DNA of 64,000 nucleotides from Cryobacterium sp. SO2 (GCF_026151165.2 NZ_CP117849.1:2294001-2358000); one strand, 5' to 3'. Numbered from the stretch's first letter, positions 1-8,209 are shown. Notes: a model not told the origin generated them from the letters alone. Made by a program: numbers and translations.

Positions 1-267
1 CGCGGCGCGCACGCCGTGCACCTTGTTCGCTGCGATCTGCTCGCCGTTGCCCGACCCGCCGAACACCACGCCGAGCGCCTCGACCCCTGCGGCCTGGTCG
101 GCGACGACGGCCGCGGCCGCACTGATGCAGAACGCCGGGTAGTCGTCGAGCGGGTCATAGCTGGTGGGCCCGTGGTCGATGACCTCGTGACCGTTCGCAC
201 TCAGGTGGCTGATCAGGTGCTGGCTGAAATCGAGGCCGGCGTGGTCTGTGGCGATATGGATGCGCAT
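1..267 (-). CDS. rpiB: Ribose-5-phosphate isomerase B (3' end outside window)
   Basis: Interconverts ribose-5-phosphate and ribulose-5-phosphate in the cytosolic pentose phosphate pathway. The 89 visible codons begin MRIHIATDHAGLDF, the RpiB opening (IA-DHAG), and include GVVFGGSGNGEQIAANKVHG, the conserved RpiB phosphate-binding and anion-hole region. The family is usually about 150 residues, so roughly the last 40% lies left of position 1. The ATG at 265-267 follows a TAGACT box by 7 nt with no ribosome binding site, so the mRNA is probably leaderless. The position that is often the catalytic Cys in the GxxFCGSG motif is Gly here (FGGSG). Several actinobacterial enzymes vary at this position and use a Glu instead, so I read it as functional. 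Confidence 0.9.
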   Translation of the reverse strand, partial: MRIHIATDHAGLDFSQHLISHLSANGHEVIDHGPTSYDPLDDYPAFCISAAAAVVADQAAGVEALGVVFGGSGNGEQIAANKVHGVRAA

Positions 268-274
268 GAATAGC

Positions 275-280
275 AGTCTA
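275..280 (-). promoter_or_regulatory. Leaderless -10 box for rpiB
   Basis: TAGACT on the minus strand lies 7 nt before the rpiB ATG. It overlaps the TAG stop codon of the upstream nitroreductase-like gene, so rpiB may have its own promoter inside the end of its neighbour. Confidence 0.55.
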
Positions 281-895
281 TTTAGTGAGCGCGGGCGCGA
301 AGATCGGGTCGCGGGTGCGGCTGCGCTTGATCTCGAAGAAGCCGTCGTAGCTGGCCACGGCCACCACGCCGTCCCACAGGGCCACGGCCGCATCGCCGGT
401 CGGCGCCGGCGAGATGACCGGGCCGAAGAAAGCGACGTCGTTCACGGCGATGACGGGGGTGCCGACATCCTGGCCCACCCGGTTGATGCCGTCGAAGTGG
501 CTCGAGCGCATCTGCACGTCGAACTCGTCGCTCAGCGCGTAGCGGGCGAAATCGGCCGGAAGGCCCACCTCGGCGAGCGCCGCGGGAATCACGGAATCGG
601 CATCCGAGTTGCCCTCGTGGTGGATGCGCGTGCCCAGCGCGTCGTACAACGCCTTCACGGTCTCCTGACCGTGCAGCTCCTGTGCGGCCTGCACCAGGCG
701 GGTGTATTTGAGGGCCCGGGGGAAGAACGCCCGGTACTCCTCGGAAACGTCGGTGTTCTCGTTCAGGACGGCCAGGCTCATCACCTGCCAGTTCACCTCG
801 AAACCACGCAATTCACTCACCTCGTCCACCCAACGAGAAGTCATCCAGGCCCAGGGGCAGGAGGGGTCGAACCAGAAGGTCACAGAGTCGCTCAT
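278..895 (-). CDS. DsbA-fold protein, mycothiol-dependent nitroreductase (Rv2466c) family
   Basis: 205 aa, close to the length of mycobacterial Rv2466c, a DsbA/thioredoxin-fold oxidoreductase that uses mycothiol. It matches that family along its length: FWFDPSCPWAW at the N-terminus, VMSLAVLNEN, GTRIHHEGN, SSHFDGINRVGQDVGTPVIAVN (the TP is the cis-Pro loop), VAFFGPV and a C-terminal FFEIKRSRT. The active-site motif is C13-P-W-A16: the resolving cysteine of the family's CPWC is Ala. Family members of this type can still work through the first Cys with mycothiol, which is inference here. Start choice: the ATG follows a TAGGCT box by 6 nt. Confidence 0.85.
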   Translation of the reverse strand: MSDSVTFWFDPSCPWAWMTSRWVDEVSELRGFEVNWQVMSLAVLNENTDVSEEYRAFFPRALKYTRLVQAAQELHGQETVKALYDALGTRIHHEGNSDADSVIPAALAEVGLPADFARYALSDEFDVQMRSSHFDGINRVGQDVGTPVIAVNDVAFFGPVISPAPTGDAAVALWDGVVAVASYDGFFEIKRSRTRDPIFAPALTK

Positions 896-901
896 CGGTC
901 C

Positions 902-907
902 AGCCTA
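902..907 (-). promoter_or_regulatory. Leaderless -10 box for nitroreductase-like gene
   Basis: TAGGCT followed by 6 nt and the ATG at 893-895; no Shine-Dalgarno sequence. Confidence 0.6.
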
Positions 908-1068
908 AGTGAGTCGAAGGTCCCGAAATGCCGCATTCCGAGCACACTCGAAACCCGGCTAAAGCCCTGTCCAGACCCGCTATCGAAAACAAAATGCCTG
1001 ATTCTGGGCTATTTTGCGCTAAAATTGAGTCTTATGCCCACTGAGGGGCGGCCCCGCATCCGGGGCAC

Positions 1069-1159
1069 ATGACCTCCATCTGAGGCATCTCACGACCTCC
1101 ACTCGAGGACTGACGTGCCTGCGCAAGAGTCATGTCATGACCTCCACAAGAGGCATCTC
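1069..1159 (+). repeat. Four tandem ~22.5-bp iterons upstream of the MHS transporter
   Basis: Core inverted repeats CCTC-N5-GAGG occur at 1073-1085, 1096-1108 and 1141-1153. A degenerate copy (CCTGCGCAAGAGT) sits at 1118-1130. The cores start 23, 22 and 23 bp apart, about two helical turns. Copies one and four share the longer string GACCTCCA-N3-GAGGCATCTC. The array ends about 20 bp before the transporter ATG. The phasing and symmetry look like a regulator-binding array; no regulator gene is adjacent, so the partner is unknown. Confidence 0.7.
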
Positions 1160-1178
1160 TACTGTCAGAAAGTGACAC

Positions 1179-2756
1179 ATGTCAAACGTAACGAATGGTG
1201 CGGAACGCACCGTCAAGAAGCTTAAGAAGCCGCTGCTCCGACGCCGGCTGAAGGTGTCCGACGTGAACGTCGTCGACACCCCCATGCTCCGCAAGGCGCT
1301 CGGCGGCACGATCGTCGGAAACACCATGGAATGGTACGACGTCGGAGTCTTCGGCTACCTGATCACCACCATGGGCCCGGTCTTCCTCCCCGAGGCCGAC
1401 CCGACCGTGCAGACCCTCTTCCTGCTCGGCACCTTCGCCGCCACCTTCATCGCCCGCCCGCTCGGCGGAGTCTTCTTCGGCTGGCTCGGCGACAAGATCG
1501 GCCGCCAGAAGGTTCTCGCCATGACCCTGATGATCATGGCCGCTTCGACGTTCGTCGTCGGCATCCTGCCCGGCTACGCCCAGATCGGAATCTGGGCCGC
1601 CGCTCTGCTGGTGTTGACCAAGCTCGTTCAGGGATTCTCCACCGGCGGCGAGTACGCCGGCGCCACCACCTTCGTCAGCGAGCACGCCCCGGATAAGAAC
1701 CGCGGCTTCCTCGCCAGCTTCCTCGATATGGGCAGCTACCTCGGCTTCGCGATGGGTGCGGCACTCGTGTCGATCCTGCAGGTCACCCTCGGCCAGGCGG
1801 CCATGGAGGAGTGGGGCTGGCGTCTGCCGTTCCTGCTCGCCGGACCCCTGGGCCTCATCGCCATCTACTTCCGCATGAAGATCGAGGAGTCCCCCGCGTT
1901 CCAGGCCAGCCTGGACGCCCAGGAGGTCAACTCCAAGAACCCCGACTTCGTCGAGGACGACAGCATCCCCAAGGGACCGCTCGCGATCTTCAAGAACTAC
2001 TGGCGCGGCATCCTGCTCGCGATGATCCTCGTCGCCGCAGCGAACACCGTCGGGTATGCCCTCACGTCGTACATGCCCACCTACCTCACCAGCACCATGG
2101 GGTATGACGAGCTGCACGGAACCCTGCTGACCATCCCGATCCTCGTGATCATGGCCTGCTGCATCCCGCTCACCGGTCGTCTCTCCGACAAGATCGGTCG
2201 CCGCCCGGTGCTCTGGATCGGTTCGATCAGCGCCGTGGTGCTGTCGATCCCCGCATTCATGCTCATCGGTGTCGGTACGATCTTCACCACTCTGCTGGGC
2301 CTGGCCCTGATCGCCTTCCCGGTGACGTTCTACGTCGCCAACCTGGCCTCCGCGCTGCCGGCACTGTTCCCCACCGCCAGCCGCTACGGTGCCATGGGCA
2401 TCGCGTACAACTTCGCTGTCGCCATCTTCGGTGGCACGACGCCGTTCATCATTGCGGCGCTCATCGCGGGCACCGGCAACGACATGATGCCGGCCTACTA
2501 CCTGATGGCCACCTCGTTCATCGGCGCGATCAGCATCTTCTGGCTCAAGGAATCGGCCAACCGCCCGCTGCCCGGCTCCATGCCGAGCGTGGACACGGTG
2601 GAAGAGGCCCACGAGCTCGTCGCCGGCCAGTTCGAGAACCCGCTGCTCGACCACGACGAGATGCCCTTCGACGCCACCTATGAGCCGCCGACCTCGTCGA
2701 TGGACCTCACTGCGCTCAAGGCTGCCGAAGCCGACGAAGAGCCCGCCAAGGTCTAG
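1179..2756 (+). CDS. MFS transporter, metabolite:H+ symporter (MHS, ProP-like) family
   Basis: 525 aa inner-membrane secondary transporter with about 12 predicted membrane segments. MHS hallmarks are GNTMEWYDVGVFGYL around residues 48-62, RPLGGVFFGWLGDKIGRQ after the second segment (the loop 2-3 MFS signature), GFSTGGEYAGA, and a repeated signature GRLSDKIGRRP in the second half. MHS members carry proline/betaine, citrate, shikimate, alpha-ketoglutarate and similar solutes; the sequence alone does not fix the substrate. The C-terminus carries an acidic cytosolic tail of about 70 residues. No strong ribosome binding site precedes the ATG (GAAAGTGACAC). The gene sits alone directly behind the iteron array, suggesting dedicated regulation. 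Confidence 0.88.
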   Translation: MSNVTNGAERTVKKLKKPLLRRRLKVSDVNVVDTPMLRKALGGTIVGNTMEWYDVGVFGYLITTMGPVFLPEADPTVQTLFLLGTFAATFIARPLGGVFFGWLGDKIGRQKVLAMTLMIMAASTFVVGILPGYAQIGIWAAALLVLTKLVQGFSTGGEYAGATTFVSEHAPDKNRGFLASFLDMGSYLGFAMGAALVSILQVTLGQAAMEEWGWRLPFLLAGPLGLIAIYFRMKIEESPAFQASLDAQEVNSKNPDFVEDDSIPKGPLAIFKNYWRGILLAMILVAAANTVGYALTSYMPTYLTSTMGYDELHGTLLTIPILVIMACCIPLTGRLSDKIGRRPVLWIGSISAVVLSIPAFMLIGVGTIFTTLLGLALIAFPVTFYVANLASALPALFPTASRYGAMGIAYNFAVAIFGGTTPFIIAALIAGTGNDMMPAYYLMATSFIGAISIFWLKESANRPLPGSMPSVDTVEEAHELVAGQFENPLLDHDEMPFDATYEPPTSSMDLTALKAAEADEEPAKV

Positions 2757-2822
2757 CTCCACCCGCACCGCAGCTCCAACCGCACCGCAGCTCCACCCGC
2801 ACCGCAGCTCCACCCGCACCGC
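2755..2822 (+). repeat. Tandem 17-bp repeat, four copies
   Basis: AGCTCCACCCGCACCGC is repeated four times with one mismatch. The array starts within the TAG stop of the MFS transporter gene. It is non-coding and looks like a short VNTR-type array. Confidence 0.85.
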
Positions 2823-2858
2823 CCCCTCCCGCTGTCCCGGAGGGTCCTCGATCCGAGG

Positions 2859-2924
2859 AACTGTGGCCGGTGCGGACAATTGCACCCCGCACACCGGGAC
2901 CAATTGTCCGCACCGGCCACAGTT
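2859..2924 (+). repeat. Family B intergenic palindrome, copy 1 (66 bp)
   Basis: Arms AACTGTGGCCGGTGCGGACA and its complement flank a GC-rich centre. The same layout and length recur at 35827-35892 and 42438-42503. It lies between two same-strand genes and could act as a terminator of the MFS gene or as a REP-like element. Confidence 0.85.
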
Positions 2925-2951
2925 GTCTGGCTGGGCACGGATGGCTCGTCG

Positions 2952-2957
2952 TAGAAT
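2952..2957 (+). promoter_or_regulatory. Leaderless -10 box for SDR gene
   Basis: TAGAAT followed by TCTCTG and then ATG at 2964; no Shine-Dalgarno sequence. Confidence 0.65.
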
Positions 2958-2963
2958 TCTCTG

Positions 2964-4526
2964 ATGACCACCGAGCAACACCCGCAGAGCACGCCCGCCG
3001 ATGCCGTCTCCCCTGATACCGTCTCAGCCGACGCCGCATCCGCAGCCGCCGCACCCGCTTCCGCTTCCGCCGCACCCGCGATCGACCCGCACGACCTCGA
3101 GGTTGCGCTGCGCGTTCTCGCGTCGCTGGCCACCATCGATCCCGACGACCCCGACTTCGTCACCGTGCGCCAGGCCACCGCCAAGATGTTCAAGTCGGTC
3201 AAGACCGTGCGCAGGCACGAGAAGCGCCAGCTGATCGCGGATGCCGACCGCGAGGTCATCGCGGCCACCGCCACGGGCGCCCCCACCCGCATCGACGACG
3301 AGACCATCGGCGCCCAGCTGCGGCTCGGCACCGACCGGGCCTCCGCCGGCGAGCTGCTCGTGCCGCGCGCCTGTTACATCTGCAAGCAGAAGTACACCCT
3401 GGTGGATGCGTTCTACCACCAGCTCTGCCCGAGCTGCGCGGCAATGAGCCACAGCAAGCGGGATGCCCGCACCGACCTCACCGGCCGACGCGCGCTGCTC
3501 ACCGGCGGCCGCGCCAAGATCGGCATGTACATCGCCCTGCGGCTGCTCCGCGACGGCGCGCACACCACCATCACCACCCGGTTCCCCCGCGACGCTGTGC
3601 GCCGGTTCAGCGCCATGCCGGACTCCAAGGACTGGCTGCACCGCCTCCGGGTGGTGGGCATCGACCTGCGTGACCCGGCGCAGGTGATCGGCCTGGCCGA
3701 CTCCGTCGCGGCGCAGGGACCGCTGGACATCCTGATCAACAACGCCGCCCAGACCGTGCGTCGCTCCCCCGGCTCGTACTCTCCGCTGGTGGAGGCCGAG
3801 TCGTCGCCGCTGCCGGAGGGCGAGCTGCCCGAGATCGTCTCGTTCGGGCACACCAACGACGCGCACCCCACCGCGCTGGCCGCCTCCGTGGCGAGCCACC
3901 CGATCCTCGCCGCCGCGGCCACCGGCGCGGCCCTCACGGCCGACGACCTCACCGCGCTGGCCCTGGCGCCCGGGTCCTCGTCGCTGGCCCGCCTGGCCGC
4001 CGGCACCGCGATCGACGCGGGCGGCCTGGTGCCCGACCTGCACGAGGAGAACAGCTGGACCGCCAACGTCGAAGATGTGGACCCGCTGGAGATGCTCGAG
4101 GTGCAGCTGTGCAACACCACGGCCCCGTTCCTGCTGGTGAGCCGGCTGCGCGCCTCAATGGCCGCATCCGACGCCCGGCGCACCTACATCGTGAACGTCT
4201 CGGCGATGGAAGGCGTGTTCGGCCGCGGTTACAAGGGCCCAGGCCACCCGCACACCAATATGGCCAAGGCCGCGCTGAACATGCTCACCCGCACCAGCGC
4301 CAAGGAAATGCTCTCGGACGGCATCCTGATGACCAGCGTCGACACCGGCTGGATCACCGACGAGCGCCCGCACCCGACCAAGATCCGCCTCGCCGAGGAG
4401 GGCTTCCATGCCCCGCTCGACCTGGTCGACGGTGCCGCGCGCGTCTACGACCCCATCGTGCGCGGCGAGCAGGGCGAAGACATCCACGGCGTCTTCCTCA
4501 AGGACTACAACCCCAGCACCTGGTAA
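2964..4526 (+). CDS. SDR-family oxidoreductase with N-terminal zinc ribbon
   Basis: 520 aa, about twice a classical SDR. Residues 1-40 are Ala/Pro-rich. Residues 137-158 form a CxxC-x14-CxxC knuckle (C137, C140, C155, C158), probably zinc-binding. A Rossmann fold follows: TGGRAKIG at 180-187 (TGxxxGxG-like) and ILINNAAQT near 256-264 (NNAG motif). A long insertion of about 110 residues precedes the catalytic half. The Ser of the SDR triad is present (NVSAMEG, S413) and so is the Lys (K435), but the catalytic Tyr position is Thr (T431-N-M-A-K435). The enzyme may use another acid or may not be a dehydrogenase. The substrate is unknown. The gene is leaderless and monocistronic and ends directly at a Family A palindrome. 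Confidence 0.75.
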   Translation: MTTEQHPQSTPADAVSPDTVSADAASAAAAPASASAAPAIDPHDLEVALRVLASLATIDPDDPDFVTVRQATAKMFKSVKTVRRHEKRQLIADADREVIAATATGAPTRIDDETIGAQLRLGTDRASAGELLVPRACYICKQKYTLVDAFYHQLCPSCAAMSHSKRDARTDLTGRRALLTGGRAKIGMYIALRLLRDGAHTTITTRFPRDAVRRFSAMPDSKDWLHRLRVVGIDLRDPAQVIGLADSVAAQGPLDILINNAAQTVRRSPGSYSPLVEAESSPLPEGELPEIVSFGHTNDAHPTALAASVASHPILAAAATGAALTADDLTALALAPGSSSLARLAAGTAIDAGGLVPDLHEENSWTANVEDVDPLEMLEVQLCNTTAPFLLVSRLRASMAASDARRTYIVNVSAMEGVFGRGYKGPGHPHTNMAKAALNMLTRTSAKEMLSDGILMTSVDTGWITDERPHPTKIRLAEEGFHAPLDLVDGAARVYDPIVRGEQGEDIHGVFLKDYNPSTW

Positions 4527-4591
4527 CTCGCGAGCCGTGAGGAAAGCCCCGAAAACTCACGATTTTCGGGGTAAAGCTCACGGCTCGCGAG
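4527..4591 (+). repeat. Family A intergenic palindrome, copy 1
   Basis: Outer arms CTCGCGAGCCGTGAG and CTCACGGCTCGCGAG and inner arms CCCCGAAAA and TTTTCGGGG flank a short loop. It begins immediately after the TAA stop of the SDR gene and probably acts as its transcript end. Confidence 0.85.
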
Positions 4592-4654
4592 AGATGCGCG
4601 GGAGAGATGCGCGGCACTCCCGGGCGCCTGACGGGAAGTGTCGGGGGTGGCCGT

Positions 4655-4660
4655 TAGGGT
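4655..4660 (+). promoter_or_regulatory. Leaderless -10 box for DnaQ-like gene
   Basis: TAGGGT lies 7 nt before the GTG at 4668. This decides that start over the in-frame GTG at 4638, which lies upstream of the -10 box. Confidence 0.6.
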
Positions 4661-4667
4661 TTTGAGC

Positions 4668-5411
4668 GTGCAGACATCAACCGCGAAGATCGCCATCACC
4701 GACATCGCCTCGCTCTGTGTCTTCGACCTGGAGACAACCGGCGTCAACACCGACGAGGACCGCATCGTCACCTGCTTCATCGGCCGCGTCATGCGCGACG
4801 GCCAGGTGAACGGCTCGTACAGCTGGCTCGTCAACCCGGGAATCCCCATCCCGGAGGGCGCCTCCGCCATCCACGGCATCACCGACGAGGTCGCCCAGCG
4901 CGACGGGGTCGACCCGGCCACCGCGATCGCCGAGATGCTCACCGTGCTGCGCCGCAGCATCGCGGGCGGCCGCCCGATCGTGGCCTACAACGCCAGCTTC
5001 GACCTGTCCATGCTCAACGCCGAGGCCCGCCGCTACGGCCTGGAGCCGATCACCGACTTCGGTCCGGTGCTCGACCCCTACGTGATCGACAAGGCCATCG
5101 ACAAGTACCGCAAGGGCAAGCGCACCCTGGTGGCCACCGCCGAATACTACGGCGTGCTGCTCGAGGGCGCCCACGACGCCGAGGCGGATGCCGTCGCCAC
5201 GGGCCGGGTCTGCTGGGCCTTGCTGGCCAAGACCGAGGAGTCCGACCTGCACTCCCTGCACAACCGGCAGATCGACTGGGCGTTGGAACAAGCCGCGAGC
5301 TTCCAGTCCTACCTGCGCAAGTCCAAGGGCGACGACCTCATCGTGATCGACGGAGCCTGGCCTATCCGGGTCGGCAGCGACCGCGCCGTCGCCCCCGTTC
5401 CCGCCCTGTAG
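4668..5411 (+). CDS. DnaQ-like 3'-5' exonuclease (DNA polymerase III epsilon-type)
   Basis: 247 aa with a DEDDh exonuclease fold. Motif I is FDLETTG, motif II is AYNASFDLSML, and motif III is HDAEADAVAT (H-D of the DEDDh type). ExoI also carries the usual ASAIHGITDE sequence. It removes mismatched or 3'-terminal nucleotides. Whether it proofreads with a replicative polymerase or acts alone in repair is not shown: actinobacterial DnaE1 often proofreads through its own PHP domain, so an accessory role is plausible. The GTG start is chosen from the -10 spacing. Single gene, followed by pepN on the same strand about 140 bp later. Confidence 0.85.
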   Translation: MQTSTAKIAITDIASLCVFDLETTGVNTDEDRIVTCFIGRVMRDGQVNGSYSWLVNPGIPIPEGASAIHGITDEVAQRDGVDPATAIAEMLTVLRRSIAGGRPIVAYNASFDLSMLNAEARRYGLEPITDFGPVLDPYVIDKAIDKYRKGKRTLVATAEYYGVLLEGAHDAEADAVATGRVCWALLAKTEESDLHSLHNRQIDWALEQAASFQSYLRKSKGDDLIVIDGAWPIRVGSDRAVAPVPAL

Positions 5412-5489
5412 CCTGCGCTGTCGCCCACCCGGACGCCCGCCGGGTAGCCGGCACCGGGCCGGTCCCCGCGCCATCGGCTGATTCATGGC

Positions 5490-5495
5490 TAGGCT
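5490..5495 (+). promoter_or_regulatory. -10 box upstream of pepN
   Basis: TAGGCT at 5490-5495 implies a transcript starting near 5502-5504. That gives pepN a leader of about 50 nt with a GGAG ribosome binding site. An ATG at 5504 opens a 43-codon frame overlapping the pepN start out of frame (see findings). Confidence 0.45.
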
Positions 5496-5552
5496 TGTTC
5501 TCTATGCGGAAGCGCCAGAAGCGCTCGCGCGAAACGAAGATGGAGAATACCG

Positions 5553-8096
5553 TTGCCCGGAGAAAACCTCACCAGGATCGAAGCCCAGGAGCGCGCGGCG
5601 CTCGTCACGGTGACCAGTTACGACGTCACCCTTGACCTGACGACCGGTCCCACGACCTTCGCCAGCACCACCACCGTCGCCTTCGGCGCCGTGGCCGGCA
5701 GTTCGACCTTCATCGACGCGATCACCGAGACCGTGCACAGCGTCACCCTCAACGGCGTCGAGCTCGACCCGGCCGTCGTCAGCGACGGCATCCGCATCCA
5801 GCTCGACGGCCTGCAAGCCTCGAACGTGCTCACCGTCGTCGCCGACGCCGCGTACACGAACACCGGCGAGGGCCTGCACCGCTTCGTCGACCCCGTCGAC
5901 AACGAGGTCTACCTCTACAGCCAGTTCGAGGTACCCGACTCCCGCCGCGTCTTCGCGGTCTTCGAGCAGCCTGACCTCAAGGCCGTCTTCAGCTTCACGG
6001 TCACAGCGCCCGGCGCCTGGGAGGTCATCTCCAACTCGGCCACACCTGAGCCCACCGACGCCGGCGACGGCAACAAGACCTGGGCGTTCGCCCCCACCCA
6101 CACCATTTCCAGCTACATCACCGCGCTCGTGGCCGGCCCGTACGCCGTGGTGCGCAGCGAGCTCACCTCCAGCGACGGCCGGGTCATCCCGCTGGGCCTG
6201 TTCAGCCGCAAGAGCCTGTTCGAGTACCTGGATGCCGACTACATCTTCGAGAAGACCCGGCAGGGCTTCGCGTACTACGAAGAGAAGTTCGACTTCCCCT
6301 ACCCGTTCGACAAGTACGACCAGATGTTCGTGCCGGAGTTCAACGCCGGCGCGATGGAGAACGCAGGCGCGGTCACCTTCACCGAGACCTACGTCTTCCG
6401 CTCCAAGGTGACCGACGCCATCAAGGAACGCCGCGTCGTGACCATCCTGCACGAGCTGGCCCACATGTGGTTCGGCGACCTGGTCACCATGAAGTGGTGG
6501 AACGACCTGTGGCTGAACGAGTCGTTCGCCGAGTGGGCCTCTACCATCGCCACCGCAGAGGCCACCGAGTGGACCGAAGCGTGGACCACCTTCGCCGCGA
6601 TGGAGAAGAGCTGGGCATACCGCCAGGACCAGCTGCCCTCCACCCACCCTGTTGTGGCCACCATCACCGACCTCGAAGACGTGCAGGTGAACTTCGACGG
6701 CATCACCTACGCCAAGGGCGGCTCGGTGCTCAAGCAGCTCGTCGCCTGGGTCGGCATCGACGCGTTCTTCACCGGCGTCGCCTCCTACTTCAAGAAGCAC
6801 GCCTGGGGCAACACCGAGCTGCGCGACCTGCTCGTGGAGCTCGAGGCCGCGTCCGGCCGCGACCTCAGCGACTGGGCCGCCCTGTGGCTCGAGACTGCCG
6901 GCGTCAACACGCTGCGCCCGCAGATCGAGGTCGACGAGGCCGGTGTCATCACCGCGTTCGCCGTGCTGCAGACCGCCACGGCGGACTACCCCACCATCCG
7001 CCCGCACCGCCTGGCGATCGGGTTCTATGACCTCGTCGACGGCGCTCTGGTGCGCACCCACCGCGTCGAGCTCGACGTCGACGGCGCCCAGACGGATGTG
7101 CCGCAGCTCGTCGGCCGCACCCGCGCCGACCTGATCCTGCTCAACGATGACGACCTCGCCTACGCCAAGGTTCGCCTCGACCCCGCCTCGCACGCCGTGG
7201 CGCTCGAGCACCTCGCCGCGATCGAGAGCCCGCTCGCCCGTTCACTGGTCTGGGGTTCCGTCTGGGATGCCACCCGCGACGCCGAGACCTCCCCGCGCGA
7301 CTTCGTCAAGCTGGTTCTGGGAAACATCGCCACCGAGACCGAGTCCACGACGTTGCGCACGGTTCTGGGTCAGGTGTCGCTCGCCGCGCAGTACTACGTG
7401 GCGCCGGAGCACCGCGACGCCACCGTCGCCGCCGTCGGTGACACGCTCTGGACCCTGGCCCAGGGCGCGGAGGCCGGCAGCGATGCCCAGTTCCAGTTCG
7501 TCAAGTTCTTCGCCTCCGTCGCCGAGACGCCGGCCCAGCTGGCTGCCATCGCGGGCCTCCGCACCGGCTCGTTCGCACTGCCGGGCCTGGAGATCGACAC
7601 CGACCTGAGCTGGGAGCTGCTCGGCGCACTCGTCGCCGGCGGAGAGGCCGGAGCCGCGGAGATCGATGCGGCGCTGGCCGCCGACAACACCGCCACCGGC
7701 GCTCAGTCGGCCGCGAACGTGCGCGCCGCCATCCCCACCATCGAGGGCAAGCAGGCCGCCTGGTCGTCGCTCATCGATGTGGACACCGCACCGAACACCA
7801 TCGTGCGGGTCACCGCGGCCGGGTTCCTGCGGGCGCACGACTCCAGCCTGCTCGAGCCGTTCGTGAGCCAGTACTTCGACGTTCTGCAGAAGGTCTGGGC
7901 CGAGCGGAGCTACTCCATCGCGGAGAAGCTCATCGTGGGCCTCTACCCGTCGCCGCTGTCGAACCAGGCCCTGGTGGACGCCACCCGCGCCTGGCTGGAC
8001 GCCAACCAGGAGCCCGCCGCCCTGCGTCGCCTCGTGGTGGAAAACCTGGCCGGCGTGGAGCGTTCCCTCCGCGTGCAGGCCCGCGACAAGGAGTAA
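5553..8096 (+). CDS. pepN: Aminopeptidase N (M1 family metallopeptidase)
   Basis: 847 aa cytosolic zinc aminopeptidase that trims N-terminal residues from peptides. The exopeptidase motif GAMEN is at residues 266-270 and the zinc motif HELAH at 300-304, with the third ligand E323 (HExxH-x18-E, in WLNESFAEW). An ERAP1-like C-terminal helical domain follows. Length and the opening MPGENLTR fit actinobacterial PepN. The start is a TTG at 5553, preceded by GGAG 8 nt upstream; no better in-frame ATG exists. A hairpin after the stop probably terminates it. Confidence 0.95.
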   Translation: MPGENLTRIEAQERAALVTVTSYDVTLDLTTGPTTFASTTTVAFGAVAGSSTFIDAITETVHSVTLNGVELDPAVVSDGIRIQLDGLQASNVLTVVADAAYTNTGEGLHRFVDPVDNEVYLYSQFEVPDSRRVFAVFEQPDLKAVFSFTVTAPGAWEVISNSATPEPTDAGDGNKTWAFAPTHTISSYITALVAGPYAVVRSELTSSDGRVIPLGLFSRKSLFEYLDADYIFEKTRQGFAYYEEKFDFPYPFDKYDQMFVPEFNAGAMENAGAVTFTETYVFRSKVTDAIKERRVVTILHELAHMWFGDLVTMKWWNDLWLNESFAEWASTIATAEATEWTEAWTTFAAMEKSWAYRQDQLPSTHPVVATITDLEDVQVNFDGITYAKGGSVLKQLVAWVGIDAFFTGVASYFKKHAWGNTELRDLLVELEAASGRDLSDWAALWLETAGVNTLRPQIEVDEAGVITAFAVLQTATADYPTIRPHRLAIGFYDLVDGALVRTHRVELDVDGAQTDVPQLVGRTRADLILLNDDDLAYAKVRLDPASHAVALEHLAAIESPLARSLVWGSVWDATRDAETSPRDFVKLVLGNIATETESTTLRTVLGQVSLAAQYYVAPEHRDATVAAVGDTLWTLAQGAEAGSDAQFQFVKFFASVAETPAQLAAIAGLRTGSFALPGLEIDTDLSWELLGALVAGGEAGAAEIDAALAADNTATGAQSAANVRAAIPTIEGKQAAWSSLIDVDTAPNTIVRVTAAGFLRAHDSSLLEPFVSQYFDVLQKVWAERSYSIAEKLIVGLYPSPLSNQALVDATRAWLDANQEPAALRRLVVENLAGVERSLRVQARDKE

Positions 8097-8118
8097 CACC
8101 TCCCGACGCAGCCCAGCT

Positions 8119-8153
8119 GGCGCCGCACCGTTCCGCAAGGAACGTGCGGCGCC
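8119..8153 (+). terminator. Hairpin after pepN
   Basis: GGCGCCGCAC and GTTCC on the left pair with GGAAC and GTGCGGCGCC on the right around a short loop. There is no clear U-run, as is usual in GC-rich actinobacteria. Confidence 0.6.
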
Positions 8154-8194
8154 ATCGTCGTTGTGCCTTCAGGAAGGCCGGAGTCGCCGCTCGG

Positions 8195-8200
8195 TAGACT
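8195..8200 (+). promoter_or_regulatory. Leaderless -10 box for mscS-like gene
   Basis: TAGACT lies 9 nt before the ATG at 8210; no Shine-Dalgarno sequence. Confidence 0.5.
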
Positions 8201-8209
8201 GGGCGGGCT

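Noticed and set aside
1069..1159. Iterons considered as a plasmid or phage replication origin
   Set aside because: No Rep gene, AT-rich unwinding region or DnaA boxes nearby; the position directly before a transporter start fits an operator array better.
5502..7211. Long minus-strand open frame inside pepN
   Set aside because: It is the antisense shadow of a GC-rich gene: Asp/Gly/Val/His-rich composition, no domain, and it covers the catalytic part of pepN.
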